A stretch of DNA of 64,000 nucleotides from Picocystis sp. L7 (Eukaryota; Chlorophyta; Picocystophyceae; Picocystales; Picocystaceae): the NCBI GenBank assembly GCA_020975725.1, contig QXJR01000023.1:310001-374000 (forward strand), written 5' to 3'. The position numbers and the translations under genes are program-made. This document shows positions 9,886-22,324 of the stretch, in pieces; position 1 is the stretch's first letter; each line of letters starts with the position of its first letter. The notes beneath the pieces were generated by a model, which saw only the letters and a list, made by a program, of their open reading frames with translations, was not told where the DNA came from and did no database searches.

Positions 9886-11025
9886 GCGTGCACACCGTCC
9901 GTGTTCGGGTTTTCATGGGTCAGTTTCTCTTTCACGCACTCGTCCTTTCCCATCGGTGCTTCTGGTGGTGTCGGTTGGTCCTTTCCCATCGGTGTTCCAC
10001 GTACCTTGGGCGCATCTCCACCACCCATGGCGGTTCCCAGAACCTTCGGATGGGACCACCGATGGATCCTCCACGCCACCAGGTGCGAATCTACCGTCGA
10101 TGCACGCGTGTGGGGGGGCTGATCCTCACACGACAACCCAGGGGGTGCAGGTGCCAATGGCCATGCGCCGACACACCGATGAGGACCCCCCCCTCCTCCA
10201 GCTGGAATCGATGCAGGGGGGGCATGCAGATACGACAAAAGGATGCATGCCCCCCTTTACGCCCCCCCTGGGCGTTGGGGGGGAGAGAGAGAGAGGGTCC
10301 AAGGAGGGAGGCCAGGGAAGAGAGGGAAGGAGGGACAGTGCCAGAAGCAGAGGGGAATGCAGGAGCAGCCATACACACCGGTGGGAGATGAGACAGGAGG
10401 ACCAAGGATGGACACGAAGGAGGGGCTCCTCACGACGAGGTTCAGACCTAGCACAGACAACAGACAGGCAGGGAAGCGTGGCGCCACGAAACAGATCCAC
10501 CCAACCCACAAAGGTAAGGTGCAGATAGAGGGTGTGCATCCAGACACCAAACCAACCTCCACGTTTGGATGGAAACGATCCTGAAAAACCGTTCATCCGT
10601 GCGAGGGTGGAAACAAAGGTCCAACGCCCTCGTTCCAAGAGAAAGAATCATTCGAATCGGCAATAACAAGCACGACTCCACCACCGGACAGCAAACGCGA
10701 GGCAAACAACACCCGCCCCCTGCATCGGCCAAAACGACAAGTGCGTACGATGGATGACCTTGCTCAAGGCATCGAGGGCACGGCTGGTGTACGTGACGGC
10801 GGAATCCGTTTCCTCTCTCGACGAATTCGTGCTTCTTACAATTCTGCCGAATGTGCCATTCAGGAAACCGATGCGATGGATCGGAAAACAGGAACACTGA
10901 AGTCCTGTCAGAGAACGGCAAGATACGACCATCCCGCCAATGCTGTGCCGAATGCGAGCACAAAAATGCTGTCGTGAAACACATCCAGCCGGCAGCGTGA
11001 GCCAAAGCATCCCAGCCCATGCCGC
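9886..11025. other. intergenic with homopurine/homopyrimidine runs
   Basis: About 1.1 kb upstream of TSR1. It has poly-C and poly-G runs near 10185-10275, including ccccccc followed by a run of G and then (GA)n. Open frames on both strands here are low complexity and match no family. It holds the TSR1 promoter and the proteasome alpha3 3' end. Confidence 0.5.
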
Positions 11026-12024
11026 TCAGCCCTCCTCCTGCTGTGCCGATGTTTGTCCCGCAGCTTCTAGAAGCTTATCCACTTCATCATCCTCGAGGAG
11101 TTTGTAGACAAGTTCTCCATCCGCGCCAAGCACGATCTGGGACATTTCCAACTTTTCCGCACTCAACGTCGTGCTGTCCATACTCTTGCTCAGCACTTTC
11201 AGAGCCAGTGCTGTGGCTTCTGTGAGGTCGCATTCGGGTTGATACTCTTGCTTGAGCATGGAAGTCGCAGCTTGATGGTTTGCCCCGATGGCGGTTGCTT
11301 TCCATCCCCCGTAGTTTCCGCTAGGATCGCTTTGGTACAGCTGCAACCCGTAGTGTCGGTCCCATCCAGCGAAGAGGAAGGAGACTCCGTACGGTCTCAG
11401 CCCACCAAACTGTGTGTATCCCTGTTTGCGATCGCAGACACCTTGCACGAGTTGTTCCACAGGCATAGGTTCCTGATAGACCAGCATGTATCTCTGTGCC
11501 ATCTCTCTGGTTTTGTCGATCAATATGTTGGCATCCGAGGTGATTCCAGCCACGGCGCAGGCGACGTGATCGTCGATCCTATACATCTTTTCCCTGGTGG
11601 AGGTGTCGAGCAGCTGCGTTTTCGGGACGGAGTCGTTCCAAACGATCGTCGGTCAGCGCCTCGTCCGCCTCTCGCTCTGTCCTTTCGTCTTCGTCCTTCG
11701 AGGCAGGGTTGCCACGTTCGAGCGCCTCCTGGACCGGACCGTCCACGAGCTTCGGACCCATCTCGGTCCCATTCGATCGATGCAGATCTTTGTTCGTCTC
11801 GTTTCGTGCGCTCCTCTCGTCCTCCTCTCCTTCGTCGTTCGACGGGGTTCGCGAGCACGTACTTTGGAGGTGATTTTCTTCTCGGCAGCCAGCACGATCC
11901 CGTCCTTGGCCAGCACACCGACGCATGCGCCTGCGTGTCCGATCGCTTCCATGGCGTATTCCACCTGGTACAACCGTCCTTCCGGACTGAAGATGGTGGT
12001 TCGCGAGTCGTAACGACGCGCCAT
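11026..12024 (-). CDS. PSMA4: 20S proteasome alpha3 subunit (PSMA4 type)
   Basis: Two exons on the minus strand: 12024-11863 and 11613-11026, together 249 residues, close to the human subunit. Exon 1 carries the alpha signature ([20 protein letters not shown], then [11 protein letters not shown]). Exon 2 opens with [14 protein letters not shown] and continues with [21 protein letters not shown]-like [15 protein letters not shown], and [14 protein letters not shown]. The last of these is typical of alpha3. It forms part of the outer ring that gates the core. The 249-bp intron starts GTACGT, has GCTGAC about 45 bases before the CAG and is in phase 0. Without it the conserved KLL...Y stretch between exons is missing, so the model is well supported. 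Confidence 0.92.
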
Positions 12025-14037
12025 CGCGATCCAAATGCGTCGATCGCGGCCGACGATCCGCACGCGATCCCGTTCGTTGTGAACTTCACACCGAAGGGGA
12101 TCCTTCCTGTGGTCCACCCTCTCGATCGAGACCCCACCCCCCAACCGGACAAGGCGTGGAGGGTGGGAAAAGGGGACCGTCGATGCCGTTGCAGATGGAG
12201 ATGGACGGTGAAACGTGGAACGAATGGTCGATGATAAGACGAGATGGCGCTGGGCGTGGACGAGGAACAACCCATCACTACACGCGAAGAAAAGGTGGGA
12301 TCGAGCGTACGCGCAACAGCACACGAGGCACAACCCGATCGGGTTCGACGCACCCACGGCTCGTGCACCACGATGGACCAAGCAAAGCCAAGGCCAAGCG
12401 TTGCTCCCCAATCTGCACACCAACCGCGACACCCGAAGATTACCCCCAGACATGCGGATCGACAGGAGCATCCGGAAATTCCCGGACATCGGGGTAGGGT
12501 GTGAGAACCACCCCAAGCGTGCGAAAGCACCGCTGCGAGGATCCGCAACGTTCTCGCGTCAACAGAAAGACCGTGCCGTCCATCCGAATGGTTACGATCC
12601 CAAACGCCTTGGTTGGTGTGACGCGATCCCGCTTTCGTAACCCTCGACGGATGCATGTTTTATTTCCTAAATACAAGGGAGCATTGTGCGAATGACGAGA
12701 CCTTGTATCGTAAAACATTTCTTTCATGAGACAACCCAAGAAGTAAAAGAGCACACGAAATGACTATACGTGCAAGGCAATCTTTTGAAGAAAACAACGC
12801 GAGGAGGACCAAGTCTTCACGGAGTTCATTTACTTTGGGCAGTCCAAAGTTGATCGGAGCATTGCTACGAAGAACACGTACGTCGTTGGAATGAAGCTAT
12901 GCGAAATGCAGGCGTACTATGGGGATGGATTTGACGCACCTTCCAATTACGGCGGGTGGACGTGTGTAGTCTTCTCGTATCCCAGCGTGCTCCAAGCGTC
13001 AACCGTATCCTCTTGCCCCTTCCCCTTCTTGGTTCATTCGATGTGTATGTTATCCAAGTATCCCTTCTTGGCATCCCACATCCGTTTTCAATCATCTATC
13101 CTTCTCGACCATGCGTGCCGTACGCTCCCTCAAGATACGTTCATTCGTCCATGTATTCGCTCATGTCCCCGTGGCGTGCTAGCCATCGTCGTGTGTCATC
13201 TCGTTCGAAGGTGGCATCTTCCCGGATGGTGGATTTCTTTCCGCATAGGATTTGCGGGTCTTGTGCTTGGAGGAGGGAGGGTTGGGAGGACCACGGAATT
13301 CCCTTCGTGTGCGGCGAAGCAGGGACCGTGACGTGTCTTGCCATGCATTCCCCGGATCATGGATTCCTCAGCTCGTCGGCTCCTCCTTCCCATCCGTCGT
13401 CCGAAGCAGCGGTCGTGGTCACTTCGCGCATGTAGGATGGTCTCCGTGTTCCCATGGGGTCTCGTTTGGATCCTCCCTTTCCTTTCGCCTTGGGGAACCC
13501 CTTTCGTCTATCCCTTCTGTCGGGTCCGTCTCTACCTTTCGATGGAGTCGATCGAAAGGTGGGAACGGGATGGAAAAGGGGAAAAGGAAGGGTGCGGTCC
13601 AGGTGGAATATACCTTGGGTGTGCTTTTCCCGTCCTGCTCGGGGATTGGTCCGTACTCGAGGTCCCCCCGTTTCCTCGATTCTGATTGGTCCTCGCGCGG
13701 GGAGGGGGAGTGTGTGTGGGGGGGGGAAGGACTCGAGGCATCCCCCTTCCTTCCATGAACGGCGCAGAATCACCACACCGCGTCCCACGTCCGCCATCCA
13801 CGTCGCAAAGAGCGGTGGATCGGGGACGAGATCGCCATCGGTGTGTGGAAACAAGGAAAAGGACGGAGGAAGGGAGGTCCCGAACCCAAACGTGCGGATC
13901 GAAAGCGAAGCAGGAGGAGAGACAAGCGAGGAAAGGAAACCAAAGGTGGGCAGAGAACGAGGGAGAAACACACCGTGGACTGCGACGGAAAGAGCGTCAA
14001 GGTAGCACGAGAGGTGAAGTACGGCGACACGGCGAGA
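12025..14037. other. intergenic, PSMA4 to beta-propeller gene
   Basis: Two kilobases, no gene that I can support. Open frames on both strands near 12156-12754, 12891-13435 and 13357-14124 have no recognisable domain, and they overlap one another in all frames. A milder AT content is visible at about 12640-12900. The last part would be the promoter and leader of the secreted propeller gene. Confidence 0.45.
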
Positions 14038-15144
14038 ATGAGAGGGAACTGGCGTGCAATCGCGGCCATCCTCGCCTTGGCAGGAGCCTCCCTCGTCCAC
14101 GCCGTGGGTGAATTGGACCTGCAAGGGGACAAGTGGATGGCAGGACTAGACACAGAGAAGAACGTCGACCTTCAGTTCATCGTCACACTCCACGGACTCA
14201 CAGAAGAAGAGGAAGAAGAACAGAGGGAAACAGAGGAGGAAGAAGGGGACGTCGAAAAGAAGGAAGAACCGGCCAACATCATGCAACTGTCGCTCACCCT
14301 GCCCAAAAGCAGTGAGTACTGGAACCCCACACTGGGACCGAAAAACGTCAAGCTTTCGAAATCTTCGTTTGCGACCGATGTCCGAGAACCAAGAGGCATG
14401 CTTCAGCTACCAGACGGGCACATGCTGATCACGGATGCACGCACCCACCATTCCAAAGTGTGGAAGGTGAAACACTGCGACATCAGCAAAAAGACGCCCA
14501 TGCACAAATTTGCCACCCATGGCCTTCATCATCCCTACGCGTTGGCTCTAAGCTCCAGGAATACTGTGCTGGTCTCCAACCAAAACTGCCCGGACAGCAC
14601 GTGCAGAGTCTCTGAATACGACCTCAAGGGAAAGTCGATGGGTCATTTCGTATCTATTCCAGGAAGCAAAGAAAGCATTGCCTTGCGAGGGATCGCAGTG
14701 GATTCACGTGGCGACGTGTATGTCGCAGCACGGGGCTTGGACAAGGTTCTACGATACGACACAGCTGGCAGCAAGGTAGGTGAGCTTGAGGTGAAGAAGC
14801 CCCTGTCCGTGTACTTCGATGCCAAGATGGATGCTGTGTACATCAGTTCCAGGACTGCCAAGAAGAAAATGGGGGAGAAATCAGGGGCCGTGTACCAATA
14901 CACACCCAGAGATGGGAGGATGGAGAGGAAGTTTGTGCTGGAAGGGGATATGCCGATGAGCCATCCTGCTGGCATTTACTCCTACAGTGGCACTCTGTAC
15001 GTACTTGATCAGTATTACGGTCGCCTGCTCGCGTTTGACATCAAGACGGGAGAATTTTTGACTACCTTGGCAAACACCCTGGACGACCCAGAGTCCATAA
15101 TGATACGAACCTGTGATGGTCTTGGTTTGCCATATTCAAGGTAG
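14038..15144 (+). CDS. Secreted NHL/six-bladed beta-propeller protein
   Basis: 368 residues. The N-terminus is a good secretory signal (MRGNWRAIAAILALAGASLVHAVG), so I take the ATG at 14038 although the frame is open further up. An acidic low-complexity stretch of Glu lies at about 62-82. From about residue 110 there are repeated blades of the NHL/SMP-30 type: EPRGMLQLPDGHMLITDAR, HHPYALALSSRNTVLVSNQ, LRGIAVDSRGDVYVAARGLD, and SHPAGIYSYSGTLYVLDQYY. No catalytic residues or partner domain identify a function; such propellers bind ligands or proteins at the cell surface or in the secretory route. Whether it is retained in the ER or exported is unknown. Confidence 0.7.
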   Translation: MRGNWRAIAAILALAGASLVHAVGELDLQGDKWMAGLDTEKNVDLQFIVTLHGLTEEEEEEQRETEEEEGDVEKKEEPANIMQLSLTLPKSSEYWNPTLGPKNVKLSKSSFATDVREPRGMLQLPDGHMLITDARTHHSKVWKVKHCDISKKTPMHKFATHGLHHPYALALSSRNTVLVSNQNCPDSTCRVSEYDLKGKSMGHFVSIPGSKESIALRGIAVDSRGDVYVAARGLDKVLRYDTAGSKVGELEVKKPLSVYFDAKMDAVYISSRTAKKKMGEKSGAVYQYTPRDGRMERKFVLEGDMPMSHPAGIYSYSGTLYVLDQYYGRLLAFDIKTGEFLTTLANTLDDPESIMIRTCDGLGLPYSR

Positions 15145-17920
15145 AGATACTTGATTCTCATGTACTTTAGAGAGAGCAGCATGTGGAATTGGAAACTGCG
15201 CGATATTTTATTTTGCGCCATTGTATTTATTTTTTGTCAAACTGCGTGGATATGAGCTCGCCAACTCCTGCACGGAGGGAAGGAAAGGTGTATCTACCGT
15301 CAAAGTGAAATGGATGCACACCTCGCTTTTCTGTCTGGAAAGTGATGCATTCCAGCTCAAGCATCATGTGTCGCCCTTCGATTCTACCCGAACCTTGTGT
15401 GCAAGGGACTCGGAACTTTTCGTGCACCATTTAAGGTGTTGTGAGTATTGGACATGTGAATCCTTGGCGGAGTTTGAGGACGGGTAGTTTGTTTTAACAA
15501 TGCACGAATTAGAGGTACTAGGCATGCATGCAAACGGCTGTCAACGAATTACTCTCATTTACAACATCCCTTGCACTTTGCAAGAGTGTTCGACTTTCTT
15601 ATTCAACAACGAAACACACAACAAGGCCGTGAAGCCTTGTAGACGAACAAGGCACTGGAGTGATAGAGAGAAGCAATCCCTCTAGTTACAAACCAACTTT
15701 GAGGAGACTAAGCTAGAGGCATCTTATGCCGCGACTCCACAAATGTTCGGTTCAACCGTAAACTTCAGTTTTGTCCCACCAACCTCTTGCGTTTTGTTGC
15801 TTGGAACCTCCATCCTACTCGACATTAGGTCCAACCTTCAAGAGATACCTTTAGCTGGGATGTGTGCCATTGTGGAGTGTCGTACTTTTCATGCACGCGA
15901 GAATAGATTGTCTATCTCGTTCTCATTCGTTGCTACGCCCAAATGGTTTGGTGTGATAAAAACTTTGGCGAATTGCGCAGGGCCATGCTCACTTACGAGT
16001 TCTAATTTTTCGAGTTGCAACTTGCCTAGACAAACTAGAAATTGCCCACGCTTTCCTCCTTCCAAATATTCTTTTCACATGAAGCTCGTACATTCAATCG
16101 TTCGTCAACACAAGATATGGCTTCTGTCGGTAATCTTTTCTCTTCTCTTAGTTTACGCGAAGGACACGTGCAAAGGTGAGGGAAGGCCGTGACGCCGGAT
16201 GTTGCGATAGGCACTTTCTCGATTCCTAGTTGTTGTTCGCCAACCATGTCGAAGTAGGGAATGCACGCACTTCCACATAATTGTTTTCGAACCGCGCAAG
16301 CACCCCTAGTAGGAGGAGCAATGCGAGTATGGATCGGTGCAAAGAAAGGGCCGAAATACAAAGCGCCAAGCCAAATCTCGTTGACACTCGCATCCCCGGA
16401 TTTTGCTCGAAACATGCAATGTGGCTTACGGCTTAGCATTGACTTTTCATACTATAGTTGAAGAATTAGGCCACTTGTAAAAAAAGGCACTACGTTTACC
16501 ATGAACGAATCATTGGGATGGTTTGTTTGACGTTTCCTTTTTCGGCCATGGCCTTCTTCCTTCGTTCGTCCCTTTTGAAAGAATGGATGTACGCGATCGT
16601 TTCGGCTAGTGCGTGGATTAGAGCCGTGGTGGTACGTTACGGTGTCACTCCTTTCCTTGTTATTGATGCACCGTTCGAGACATCCTCGATCTTGATCCGA
16701 GCTTGAACGAGGGGTTCAATTGTAAAGCGTTTGAAGTCATTGGCTCGGGAAGTGAATTCATATTGTTGGATTAGTTCGTGGCATTTGCGGATTGCATGCG
16801 TGATGATAAAGCGGCGATCGAAGTCTTTGGCCAAGAGCTCTCTCTTTGTTCCCTTCTTGTTCGGTTGCTCCCCCTCATTGGAGGCCGGATCCCATTTTTT
16901 TCTTCGTCTTCCCTTCCTCCGACCTTGCTAACTTGACAGGATGGGTCCCTCGTCCTCTTTCCCTTGCATCCATCCATGGTGCCCCTCATTGCACCTGTTT
17001 GTCGGACGGATGTGGATGGATGGGTTGGTTCTTCTTCCAAGTCCTTTTCATTCGAAGGACTGTGTTTGCGTGTGTATGTGCTCAACTTGGAAAAGGAATA
17101 GAAGGAAGGAGGAGGGAAAGAAAGAAGGGAAAGGAGGAAGGAAGGGGTACACCCCGGGGCCACATACCCCTTGGCCTTGCTCTAGGGGAGGTAGATCATG
17201 CTTGCCATGGACGTGGCGTCCGGTTTTTTGGGTGTGTACCCTGAAACCCTCTTAGATGGGATTCCACGCCTCCTCTCGAAACGGATGCTCGCCTTGTCCA
17301 ACAAGGGGCGAACATCTCAAGGCAACCTTTTTGCAACGTCTAAAAATCTCGTTTTTTGGCGTTCCTTTTCCCTTTTTAAGTCCTTCGGGGGGGCGCCTAC
17401 GGCGGCAACCCGCCTACGGACTTAAACAGAGCTCCCCCTCCACTTTCTTGTGAGGCCAAAATTTCCGCCATTTTCCGCTCCCTCGCGTGCAAACATCGTC
17501 GAAATCCGTCGTGGGTGGGGTCACAAGCATGGATTTGGGAGGGTCTCGTTTGAAGGGGTCTCCCTCCTCGAATATGGATCCGTTCCCCATACCTTTTGAC
17601 TCACGCGTGTGGAGTTGGCTCCTCTACCCCATCCTAGATTTTGGACGCAAACGCTTCCCAAATCACGACGGTTCACCCGAGAACGTGGGGTCGCTCGAAG
17701 GAATCTCGATGGGTTCGAGACCCCCCCCTCTCCTTGGGTGGGACCTCACCCCCAAGTCATGGAGGGACACGCCCCCATCTCGAAGGGGGGAGGCACACGG
17801 AGCGAGTGGGGGTGAGAGGGGGGAAGCCTCCCCTCCATCCTCGAGGAACACAGGATGGAATGAAGGGAAGGGAAACAAAGGAAGCACCCCTGATCCCCAT
17901 TCCCTTGAAAAGGGGGTTCA
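15145..17920. other. long gene-poor spacer upstream of the copia insertion
   Basis: About 2.8 kb. 15.15-16.9 kb is clearly richer in A and T than the flanking genes and has only short open frames with no family match. A purine-only run lies at about 17095-17140. A hairpin with 9-bp perfect arms is at 17375-17426. Before the copia insertion this stretch was continuous with the upstream region of the alpha-amylase gene, so 17.2-17.9 kb may be its distal promoter. Confidence 0.5.
17375..17426. repeat. inverted repeat (hairpin) with internal direct repeat
   Basis: TTTAAGTCC at 17375-17383 is exactly complementary to GGACTTAAA at 17418-17426. The loop contains CGCCTACGG twice, separated by CGGCAACC. 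No gene is close. It could be a small transposon relic or a terminator-like structure. Confidence 0.5.
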
Positions 17921-18402
17921 TGTTGAAACGAATGTTAATTCGTTTAGGGTTTACAGCTCTTCCTCCAAGACCAAGTCCTTCGACCAAGGTGAAGGGTCGA
18001 TCGACAGCTCGACATGTGGATCACCGACAACATGACCAGCGACGAACAAACGTCGTGCAAGAACGAATCATAGAATTCGACATACGACTGTCGAATACAC
18101 TCAAGTATACCAATGAGAATACATTGGACGGAATCGAACACCTGCGACTATTTAAGAGCGCAGTGCATGCCTTGTAATACAGAACTTTGACGAAGTCATC
18201 CCCTTCACACCAGAATTCTCTTGCCATCGAGCCAACGCATCGAAACTCGTTGTCGAAGGATAGAGAACACATTGAAGAAGCGGAAAAGGGTATCTATTAC
18301 CCAGCGCAGTAGCGAAAGACATACTGCACAGCGGTTCACAACCACGTCACAACAGTGCGTGGAACAGTGAGTTTAATCTCAGAAGAAATCGATATTTCAA
18401 CA
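17921..18402 (+). repeat. 5' LTR of copia element (482 bp)
   Basis: Begins TGTTGAAA and ends TTTCAACA, a perfect 8-bp terminal inversion. Matches 22325-22806 with no difference that I can see. The motif CTATTTAAGAG at about 18148 could be its TATA box. Confidence 0.95.
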
Positions 18403-18416
18403 GGTTAAGAGCCTTG
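18403..18416 (+). promoter_or_regulatory. primer binding site complementary to the tRNA-Lys(CUU) anticodon arm
   Basis: GGTTAAGAGCCTTG starts directly after the 5' LTR. Its complement CAAGGCTCTTAACC is the anticodon stem-loop of plant-type tRNA-Lys(CUU), from memory of that tRNA. Copia and Ty5 elements are known to prime from the anticodon region of a tRNA (initiator Met) rather than from its 3' end. Here the position fits that habit, but the tRNA appears to be lysine. Confidence 0.6.
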
Positions 18417-21400
18417 AAGCTATGAGCATAACCATGAATGATCCCACACAGCTTAACAGTGTTCCCTTACTAGATGGAGAAAATTGGAAGGACTGGTTCT
18501 TCAGAATGGAGAATCACCTTCGTCTCAATGGACTGTGGGCAGTCACTATGAGTGAACCCACCAAGGAGGAAAAAGAAAAAGATAAAACAATATTGCAGAA
18601 AATGGACTCAGCAAGATTCAGACTATTACAGTGTATTCAAAGTGATTATGTTGATAATGTGGTACATTGTGAAACACCTTATCAGATTTGGAAAGGTGTG
18701 AAAGACTTGTATGAAGAAACTGGATATGTGCGTGAACGAGCATTAAAGTCTGAATTACACAAGTTCAGAAAAGCAAGTGAAGAGAGCATTGAACACTACC
18801 TAAACAGGTTAGTACAAATCACAAATGGCTTGAGGAACATCGGTGTAACAATCACTGAAAAGGAAAAGACCACGATCGCATTGAATGCTTTACCTGCAGA
18901 GTATAATACTCTTACCACAATGCTTGACTTAGTGGGAGAAAAAAAGTCATTTGCTGAAATCAGAAGGATCTTGGTACGTGAAGAAGCTAAGCTCAGCATT
19001 AATGTGAGTTGCTTCAGCGGTGAACCTTCTCACACAACCCAAGCAATCTGTCCAATACCTGCACAAAAACAGAAACTGAAGTGTCAATACTGTCAAAAGA
19101 TCGGGCACGAAGTTGACACCTGCAGAAATATAATGAGAGACCACGGCATCGAAGGACCAGTTGTACCTAACAAGTATAAGACCAAAGGTAAGTTCAAAAG
19201 CAAAAGAAAAGAGGTACAAAAATTGATGTCCGCATTACCAGGCAAAGTCACATCAAAAACCAATGGTGACTGGATCATAGACTCAGGTGCCTCATGGCAC
19301 ATAACTAGAAACAAGAGTATTCTTGATGTCAGTACAATACGTAAGAAACAAACTGAAGTCCAAATCACAGATGGTACTATACTTACCTCTCAGCTCATGG
19401 GAACTGCAGAGTTGACCTTGAACAACCGTTCAAGAACAAAACTGATTCTGCAGAATGTACTCTACATTCCGGAAGCTTCGACCAATCTCATTTCTGTGCA
19501 TAGCCTGTGCAAGAGAGGCATGACAATAACGTTCAGCCCAGCAGGATGCAGAATCAAAAAGGGCAACATCATATTGTCAGTCAACAGCAAAATTGGAAAC
19601 TATTACTGCCTACAAGCCACTGCAAGAATATGGCATCAACGTCTGGGTCACGTAAACAGTGATCGTATTCGGAAACTCAGCTTACCATATAAGACTGATG
19701 AACCGTGTGAAGCCTGTATAACCTGCAAGCAAACCGCAGCAAAACATCAGCCAAAATATTACGAGCTTCGACCACTCGATCTAATTTACCTGGATGTCAT
19801 GGGCCCAATAACGCCGGAAACACCTGCTGGATTCACACATATACTGTCAGTATTGGATCACTCCACAAAATTTGGAATGGCTTACCTGATGACCAGCAAG
19901 GGAGAGGCTGCAAAGTACACCAAACAAGCTCTGACCAACCTGGAAAAACACTCTGGAGGTATCCAAGTGAAGACCATAAGAACAGATCGTGGTCAGGAAT
20001 TCCTAGGTTCTGACCTCAAGAAATACCTGGATGAACGTGGAATTCTGCACGAACTTACCGCTGGTTACTCACCTGAACAGAATGACGCTGAACGATTCAA
20101 CCGTGATCTCCGAGATCACGCCAGCACCATGCTTGCAGACAGCAACTTACCACCGAAATATTGGGGTGAAGCTGTCCGCAATTACTGCTATACCAGAAAC
20201 AAAGTACCACCATCCATCAATTCAGATAAATGTTCACCCTATGAGAAACTCACAGGAAAAGAACCAGTCTTGAAGAACCTACGTGTGTTTGGTTGCCAGT
20301 GCTGGGTGCTGCAACCCAAACACAAGCTAGCAAGCAAGTTCGAACCACGGAGCAAAGCAGGAATTTTTCTCGGATATGAAAACTCTGCCACTTACAGAGT
20401 ACTCGTTGGAAATAACCTGGTCATAAGCAGAAATGTCAGATTTAATGAACAGAAGATGGGTGAATACACACCGACATTATATGAGAAGCGTACCTTTGGT
20501 GAGCTGGTGAATTACCAACACCAGCCAATCCAGTGGGAGAATACCCCCACTGAATTGGCTGATATGGGTACTGATGACACCCATTCAGCTGCAAATGAAA
20601 ACCAAAGTGAAGCCAGTGATAAACCAACTCTGGAAACTACAGAAAATGATCAACCACTGGATGAAGAAACAAATTCTGGTCAGCGATATAATCTACGACC
20701 CCACCGTAGGACAAATTATACGGCATTCCTTACCAAAGAACTTCCAGATAAATTTGATGGCTACAAACAAGCCATGCGTAGACCAGACAGTGTAATGTGG
20801 CAAGAAGCAGTACAAACTGAACTCAACTCTTTGAACCAGATGAGGACCTGGACTTTTACTGATCTGCCAAAAGGAAAAAAAGGCACTTGGCACAAAGTGG
20901 ATATTCAACATCAAGCGAGATGGTCACAATAACATCACCAAGTATAAGGCTAGGCTGGTAGCCCTTGGATGCCATCAGAGACCTGGAGAAGATTACGACG
21001 AGATATATGCATCAGTTGTCAGTAAAACTGGACTCAGGCTTTTTCTAGCTACAGTAAATCAACTGGACTTACACCTTCACCAAATGGATGTAGAAACTGC
21101 CTTTCTAAATGCAGAGCTTGAAGATGAAGTATACTTGCAGATTCCCTACGGATTAATCGAAGAACAAAAGTCAGCTCAAGTTCTAAAACTGAACAGAAGC
21201 CTCTACGGACTGAAGCAAGCTCCACGAGCATGGTTTCAAGAACTGACCAAAACACTCACCGACCTTAATTTCATATGCATCCAACTAGACCAAAGTGTGC
21301 TGAAGTGCAAGGCAGACGGTACAATCATCTACATATGTTTTTATGTGGATGACATTCTAATCGCGAGTCTCGATCCAGAATCCATAAACCAGGTAAAGCA

Positions 21401-22324
21401 ATTGATCAAGAAAAAATACAAGATAACTGATATGGGAGAAGCAAAGCATTTTCTGGGAATGACCATCATAAGAAATCGACCTGAGAGAAAAATGATATTG
21501 CATCAAATCAACAAAGTCAGTAACTATGTACAGCAAAATGGCATTGAGTCCAGCAAGGTACAATCAATCCCAATCAACGTACCACTGAATGATGATTCAC
21601 AGGAGGAGGCAATCAATCACCTGCACTATCAGAAAATATGTGGTCAGCTTCAGTATTTGAGTGGCACAACACGGCCAGACATCTGTCATGCTGCATCTGC
21701 ACTGGCACGATACAATGCAAAACCAAAGAAAACACAGTGGAATGCTCTTCGTGGAACGCTGAAATACCTGCATGGAACAGAATCACACGCGTTAGTCTAT
21801 GAAGCAACAGATGAAGATGTAAGAGATCAGATCAAGATCATCACACATAGTGATGCAGATTATGCCAGTGACAAGGACAGCAGAAGGTCAAGGACAGGAT
21901 TTGTGATCCAGGTGATGGGATCACTGGTGGCTTGGCAGAGCAAAATGCAACCTACCATATCCATATCAACCACGGAAGCTGAATACCAAGCGGCTACAGC
22001 TGCAGTTAAAGAAACACTTTGGATCAAGAACTACTTGCAGCAACTACTGGAACCTAGAAACATATCTGCGAAGATATACATGGACAATCAGTCAGCCCTA
22101 CGATTGATACAAAATCCACAGTCCGTAACGCGTGCAAAACACATAGATGTACAGCATCATTTTTTGCGCGAACGTGCCATACGCGAAGAAGTGAAGTTCG
22201 AATACTGTCCGACTAATGAAATGAACGCAGACTACCTTACCAAGCAAGTTCCACTGGAGAAGTTCAAGATGTGCATCAGCAACATTGGAATGAAGAAACC
22301 CTCGGAAGCAGAGCTGAGTGGGAG

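Noticed and set aside
13357-14124. 255-codon minus frame before the propeller gene
   Set aside because: Overlaps the signal peptide region antisense and is low complexity; no domain.
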